DNA of 64,000 nucleotides from Beverwykella pulmonaria. Taxonomy: Eukaryota > Ascomycota > Dothideomycetes > Pleosporales > Melanommataceae. The stretch is from positions 458,258 through 522,257 of the forward strand of contig BCHH01000018.1 of the NCBI GenBank assembly GCA_001599595.1, written 5' to 3'. Position numbers and translations under genes: made by a program. How positions within the stretch are numbered: the first letter of the stretch is position 1; each line of letters opens with the position of its first letter. The notes under the pieces are model-generated. The model did no database searches. It worked only from the letters and a program-made list of their open reading frames with translations, and had not been told where the DNA came from. This document shows, one piece after another, positions 58,925 through 64,000 of the stretch.

Positions 58925-60219
58925 AGCACACAGTCGATGCATAGCATGGGCATAAAGATACGGAGCTCAGTTCGCACCAAACAAATACCAACTCATGATC
59001 TTCACTAGAAGAAGGGGGCACAGGGAGGACCTAGCGAGCACAGTACGGATCGAAGGCGAGGAGGGGGGGGTCTGCCAAAAGACAATTCGGATTCTAGGCA
59101 TATGGGTCGACCCTAAGATTCAATGGAAAGAACACAGCACTAAGGTAGCTAAACGCGGAGACAACTTGTTCAACGTGAAGGCACGTATTACTGCGTCAAC
59201 ACCGGGGCCCTCAATGCACAGGTCAAGACTCCTGTACACGGCAGTGGCCAGGCCAGCAATGATGTACGGCTCGCAAGTGTGGAGTCTGCGACCTGATGGC
59301 AAACCGCTTGCGACCAGCACAATAAAACCACTCGTGGACATTAAGAAGAAATGCCTACAGAAAGCTACAGGAGCCTACAAGGGAACCCCCCGCGCAGCCA
59401 TTGAGCGCGAGATAGGGGAACCCCCGTTGGACCTATGGGCAGAGGAACAGGCAATACAATACGCGGCTCGCACTGCAGACACAATGGTAGAGCAGGCAAT
59501 ATCCCGGGCAACACAGGCCGTATGGGACTCGCTGGCAACACGACATCAAAACACCCGCGTAGGAAAACCACTGACCTAGAGCAAAACCACAAGGACAATA
59601 GGAAAAGCGAGGCTAGCTGAGATACAGGAGTTGAATAAGCATTAGGCAGAGCATCGACGGCAACCGCAGAGAAACCTTAATCCAACCAACCGGACAAAAC
59701 AATCAACTAGAACATGGCTAGACCTAGAATGGGCAAAAGGATGGCGCAAACACGGAGGAAACTGAAGAGAAACAACATGGTACGAAGCATGGGCGAAGAA
59801 CCCTCGCCGGTTATACGACGAACTTACGAAAGCCCAGTCAACAGCACTATTCCTTATACGCACTGAAGCAATAGGACTGAATAGATGGCTAACTACCGAC
59901 ACGTCCCGGCGTTACAAAGAAATGCACATGTGGGTGGCGCGAACAGACAGTGCAACATGTAGTCTTCCACTGCCCAAGATATGACCGCGCGATACTACTG
60001 CCCCGCCTACGCATTGAACGCCTGCATAAAGTACTAGGAGACTCCCCACAGGCAGTAGCAGTGGCAAAGTGGTTCAAACAGCAAAACGTTTTGCGGCAAT
60101 TTACAGCAGCGAAAGAGCTAGAGAACGAGACAATCGAAAAACACCAGCAAGCAAACGGACTATCAACGTGGGAGCGAAGGTGTAACGACGACGAAGGGAG
60201 AAGGGAATGCTTGAAGTAG
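58925..60219 (+). pseudogene. Tad-like LINE, 3' fragment
   Basis: A forward frame begins in the middle of a reverse transcriptase (YGAQFAPNKYQLMIFTRRR) and continues with ILGIWVDPKIQWKEHSTKVA, SRLLYTAVARPAMMYGSQVW and TGAYKGTPRAAIEREIGEPPL, the usual end of fungal LINE reverse transcriptases. After a stop (59577) it resumes with pieces up to a knuckle-like CGWREQTVQHVVFHC and a Lys/Glu-rich tail to 60219. The 5' part is missing, as is common for LINEs. Several stops, again TAG among them. Confidence 0.7.
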
Positions 60220-60225
60220 GCCCTT

Positions 60226-60264
60226 TCTTCTCTCTCTCTCTCTCTCTTTCTCTTCCCTCTCTCC
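60226..60264 (+). repeat. CT-rich simple repeat
   Basis: A (TC)n run with minor interruptions directly after the LINE frame, perhaps part of its 3' tail. Confidence 0.85.
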
Positions 60265-60639
60265 TAATCCTACTACCTACTTTTCCTCAATCTCTTTCTT
60301 GGTCTCCCCTAATCCCTTTCTTGATCTCCCCTATACATAGGGGCAAGTATGAGAGGATGGGCGGTCGATTGTTAAGGAAATAGCTATATACGCTTAAGAT
60401 CGTACTAACAGCACATAAGGCACACGAAGAGTTTTCTTTGTAGATAGGTTTTTCCTTAGGCAAAAGTCAGCATGACTCCAGCCAGGGCCGGTGCCAGACG
60501 GTGAATAGAGTGAAAAATAATGAATAATAATAATTTTATTTCAAAAAAGAAGAGTAATAAAGAGGGTGGCATCTCACTTGGGGTGGCGGCTCGCTTGTGA
60601 AATACACGGCACTCCCATGAATAATTAGCCAGTACTATC

Positions 60640-60802
60640 TGTTGGGAGTATACAGAACATGGTGATCACGTGAGGCACTAGCGATGCTTGACGGCAGTGA
60701 GGTGGGATGATTCCCTCAGCCGCATCCCACATAGAGATACATGAATCAACACCTCGTTTAGAACCCCCCATTGCAATTGCAGTAAGCCTTGTGATGCCAA
60801 CA
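60640..60802. repeat. LTR-like fragment related to the intron solo LTR
   Basis: 163 bases from TGTTGG to CCAACA that align with 38353-38549: GGTGATCACGTG, GAGACAC/GAGGCAC, ACTAGCGA, GATGA, GAACCC and GCAATAGC/GCAGTAAGC-type blocks in the same order. No target duplication is visible (CTATC versus TTTAG). A diverged or deleted copy. Confidence 0.6.
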
Positions 60803-61340
60803 TTTAGAGTTAAAATCTTTGTATTTTGGACGACTTGCTTGTCAAGTACGCTACAGTATCATTTGCTAAGATTATTTTGAGCTTTATTGGAGCTCACGTT
60901 GAACTTTGTGAACTTCACATACGTAACGGTTTAGGCTTGTCCTGATGTAGCTAGCTGATTCAAGGACAGATGACTTATAATCTGCTCTAACCTGATCCCT
61001 CCTAGAACAACGCCGTCGCCAAATGATCATTGTCCCCCATAAGAAAACCTTTACAATATGTGTTATATCATGTCCACAAGGATTGTGTATGTCACTCAGC
61101 GGATTACAACACTTACAGCACACTTCTCCCCAAATATATCCGGAGAACTTGCTCGTTCCCCAGAATCGCAATTTTATAGCGTCACAGCAGAAAAAGAATT
61201 GTATCCCGGGAAAGAGTTTTGCTAGCTGGCTACGATAAACGAGCGTGTGAAGTTGGATATGTCAACCGCCCAACAAAGGAAACCCCACCCATATCATCGT
61301 GAGACCCACTTCCTTCTACATCATCCTCCCTGTTCAGTGT
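60803..61340. other. Intergenic, nothing certain
   Basis: A reverse frame at 60884-61171 has several cysteines (CCKCCNPL, NPCGH, RRRC) that recall a small zinc-binding protein. It lacks a signal or clear structure and may be a relic. Confidence 0.25.
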
Positions 61341-61771
61341 CTAGACGTCGAACTTGTAAGAGTTGATCCCACCCTCAGGGTGTGAGCACCCGGTCCCAAA
61401 TGCCGGATAGACGACCTGATGGCCTGCCGGCTGCCCATCGAGAGTGCAGTTATTGCGGCTATAGATTGTGACTATTTTAATCAGCCTCTGCTCTTCTCCC
61501 CTTCTTATCCACACTATGTGACTGTGTACTTACGGGGCTTGTTGGCAGTGTTGGAAATAATCTTGAGGCCCTGGAATGAGCCAGCCACAGAGTTTAGCTT
61601 GCAGGTATTGGTCCCGTCTTGTGTGAAGGTGGTGGTGCCGACGACGGTTTGCGTACAGCCCGAGTCGCTGAAGAGTTGGGCGGTAGCGACGCCGGCTTGG
61701 CGCGACTCGAGGGTTGCAGCGGAGGTGGTGAGGACTAGGGCGAGAGAGAGGACGGTAGTGGTGAACTGCAT
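61341..61771 (-). CDS. Small secreted four-cysteine protein
   Basis: Exons 61771-61534 and 61471-61341 with a 62-base intron give 122 residues. The first 18-24 residues form a classic signal peptide (MQFTTTVLSLALVLTTSA) followed by a possible LESRQ processing site. The mature part has four cysteines (SGCTQ, NTCKL, NNCTL, TGCSH), enough for two disulfides, and ends GGINSYKFDV. The acceptor was chosen at 61472 because it alone keeps the cysteine frame (PLTIYSRNNCTLDG); the later TATAG acceptor at about 61459 shifts the frame. Such proteins are common in fungal secretomes as candidate effectors or wall proteins; no function is shown. Leader and promoter are pyrimidine-poor, with TATA-like DNA about 130 bases upstream (TTTTTATATGTAC region). 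Confidence 0.78.
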
Positions 61772-64000
61772 TTTGGAGGTTTGGGGGAGGTGATTGGAAG
61801 TGGGTGAAAAGTGAGTGGTTTCGAGTGTTGAATGTGTGTCGTTGAGATGTGGATGAGCTGTGTGATGGTGGTGAAAAGCTGATGGAAAAGAAGAGGTTTT
61901 TATATGTACGACTTAACTAGGCAGCACAATCCATCTGTCAGAAGGAAGTTATATTATTACAACTGATAATGTACAAGACGAGAGACGCAGAAAGATTATA
62001 AGCAACGCCATACCAGATGATGGCTCAAGCGACGAATAGGATACAGAAAGTCCAGCCAAGCCACGTCCTTTTGCCCCTTCGTTAGCTCGATGTTGGTGGC
62101 AGGATTCACATACAAGGTACTGGGAAAGGGTTTTCAAGGTCACGTCGTATGGTGCTGGCATTCGAGCCAATGTGCTGCATGTTTTCACGCACGCTTTAGA
62201 AACAGCCACGTAAGATGGGAAACTAAGGGTGAGTGGAAATTGCATTTCTCATCTGCTGCTGCTTTGGGACACTGCTTCAGGATACGACCAATTGTGTTGG
62301 AGATGGGAAAATAGAGCGAGAAATGTTGGTGAGCATTCATCATTACAGCCAGAGGAAGACATTGCCAGGGTAAGGTTGAATCGTGATTCATATGAGAATA
62401 TAGGAGTAACTAGACATCTACAGATAGAGGACGTAACGGGGCATCACTCTTGCCTTCGTATATTATTCTCTTTACAAAGAAACTGTAAGATGGGGCTTTA
62501 CGAACAAACAAAGTAGGGGAGTTCCTCGCAGTGACAAAAATTTAGAAACAGCTAAATCTGTCGGGCGAGTGAGCAACATCATGAGCACAACCCACAACAA
62601 CCATTTAACACGGGATGTCTCTGCGCGCATAAACAATGGAAATTGGGTTTGAGAGAATGCAAAGCCCCAGTCCAACGCGGGATAAGCATCTGCTCACTGT
62701 TGCCTGTGTTAGTAGCCAATCCCGCAACGCAGTTGGTACATCATCTGAGCATCGGAGTATGGGAATGATGTCAAAGCTACAAAATAGGACTATACTAAGC
62801 ACGGACTTCTCTTGATTTACACATCGACAGCTACTCAAGTTTACTGTGATAATTTTGTAGAACTCACACTAGATCCCAGCTCAGGGCGTTGCACGCTAAA
62901 TAGCAAGCGAGCAGAATGTTTCGTTTCGCAAATTATTATAAGCAGTCGTGCCACCAAATCAAACACGCGTTTCGACTTTCGATCATCGCTGACAGCACGT
63001 GAGCGGCGAGTCTTGTACCAGCCCATCACTCGTTCAGTGCTGCTTACATGCAGTGCTTGCTTACCCGCACGCACCCACATGCGTACAGAGGCTTACGGCC
63101 CGTCGGCCGCTGCACGGTGCGCCTTACAGGCTCTCATGACCTGCAGAAACTCGACGTCTTACGGGCCGAACTTTTTTCTTCCCACCATGTGTTTGTGCTC
63201 TCCAGCGGCTGACTGAGTACGCCCCGAAGTGCATGAACTGCGCAGTACGTACGCCCCACAGGCCGCAAATGGGGCCGTTGTTTAGCTTTAAGGTCTTAGT
63301 GTGACGTAAGTTTTGATTACATCTGGTAGAGAGATTACGAGATGCAGGGACTGAGGGATCTATAACATCAGCACATATAGATGAATAATGCGGACTCAGG
63401 ATCCTGGCTCTTGAGTGTGACTAGAGGTCTCAAAGCAGGAATTCTGATTTGTGTGTTATGTCGGGGGTTGTGGTGCTTGGATGCAACATCGATGTTCCCA
63501 GCGGGAGGTCGAATGAGTTGTTTCGAAGGGATCATTGGCTTGCATCATGTATCAGACTGGATATTGATAGCTTCCATTGATGTCGGATTACTGCATACAG
63601 TAATTCTCGAGCCCGAAAATCACCAGATGAAATGGTTCACCAACGGAAGATAGGGGGAAGGAACTCGTCCTAGCTTGATTTTGTTCTGTAGATTGCAGAA
63701 ATTCTCGTGCATCTTTTTTGAGGTGTACGCAACAAGAGGAGCCTGCCTGTAGTTGGTGAGGGGAGCATAAATGAGCTGGCTTTGGTTAAAGAGAGGACTA
63801 GCTGAAGAGAGGGATGGATCTCCGATTGATACGAAATTGGGCTTAAGAGTTAGACTAACGTGGGTGCATTGAAACCTGTTTTCAGCACAGGAGTAGTATA
63901 TCACTCAGAGTCAGACATTAACAACCATTGAGGTAAGTGGTTCTACACTCGTAATATTAGAAGGCCTTTCAGCCCGGTGGTCTGATGCAAAATGTTTGGG
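61772..64000. other. Promoter of the secreted protein, then unassigned DNA
   Basis: Beyond the promoter I find no supported gene to the end of the window. GTACGTAC-type palindromes recur at about 63245, as they do near 49650 and 50030. Short frames lack motifs. Confidence 0.35.

Noticed and set aside
1..64000. CRISPR arrays, bacterial operons, ribosome binding sites
   Set aside because: No spaced direct repeat arrays; introns and fungal families show eukaryotic nuclear DNA.

Overview
The window reads as nuclear DNA of a filamentous ascomycete (Pezizomycotina). Genes are close together on both strands and cut by short GT-AG introns of 46-80 bases. They include fungal families such as an asco-laccase, a Kelch wall/membrane protein, an NmrA-like protein, a STAND N-terminal domain and a DUF7730-like protein. 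The mobile elements are fungal too: pogo/Fot, Copia, Crypton-like and Tad-like LINE. I cannot name the species.

Layout. (1) 1-26.7 kb is a GC-rich gene block. It holds two convergent eEF1A methyltransferase genes (EFM7, EFM4), a small membrane protein, an alpha/beta hydrolase with a long charged tail, a Ser/Thr-rich single-pass membrane protein, a protein kinase, a five-exon unknown protein, a phosphate-permease-like transporter, a seven-exon Kelch membrane protein with a 12-base exon, one nearly intact pogo element with 53-bp inverted repeats, a HAPSTR1-like (DUF4588) protein, a DMAC1-like (DUF4536) mitochondrial protein and the AP-3 mu subunit. (2) 26.7-37.8 kb is AT-richer and sparser, with a laccase carrying a long N-terminal extension, an NmrA-like gene and decayed relics. 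(3) 37.8-44.6 kb is a DUF7730-like gene whose single intron has swollen to 5.9 kb through a solo LTR and a full-length Copia element, with a 365-base assembly gap inside the Copia. (4) 44.6-64 kb is an accessory zone: a metalloprotease-like gene lacking its catalytic Glu, a short-chain dehydrogenase, a Crypton-like tyrosine recombinase gene with two stops, a STAND pseudogene, decayed pogo and LINE copies, an orphan CxxC protein and a small secreted protein.

The left block is mostly housekeeping: translation-factor methylation, vesicle traffic, respiratory assembly and transport. The right half is repeat-rich. In the four best-preserved element coding regions the visible breaks are mainly TAG/TAA codons where Trp or Gln is expected, the pattern left by C-to-T change at CpA, as in mild repeat-induced point mutation. 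Exon models were made by hand from splice signals and reading frame; all family names come from motif recognition, not database searches.
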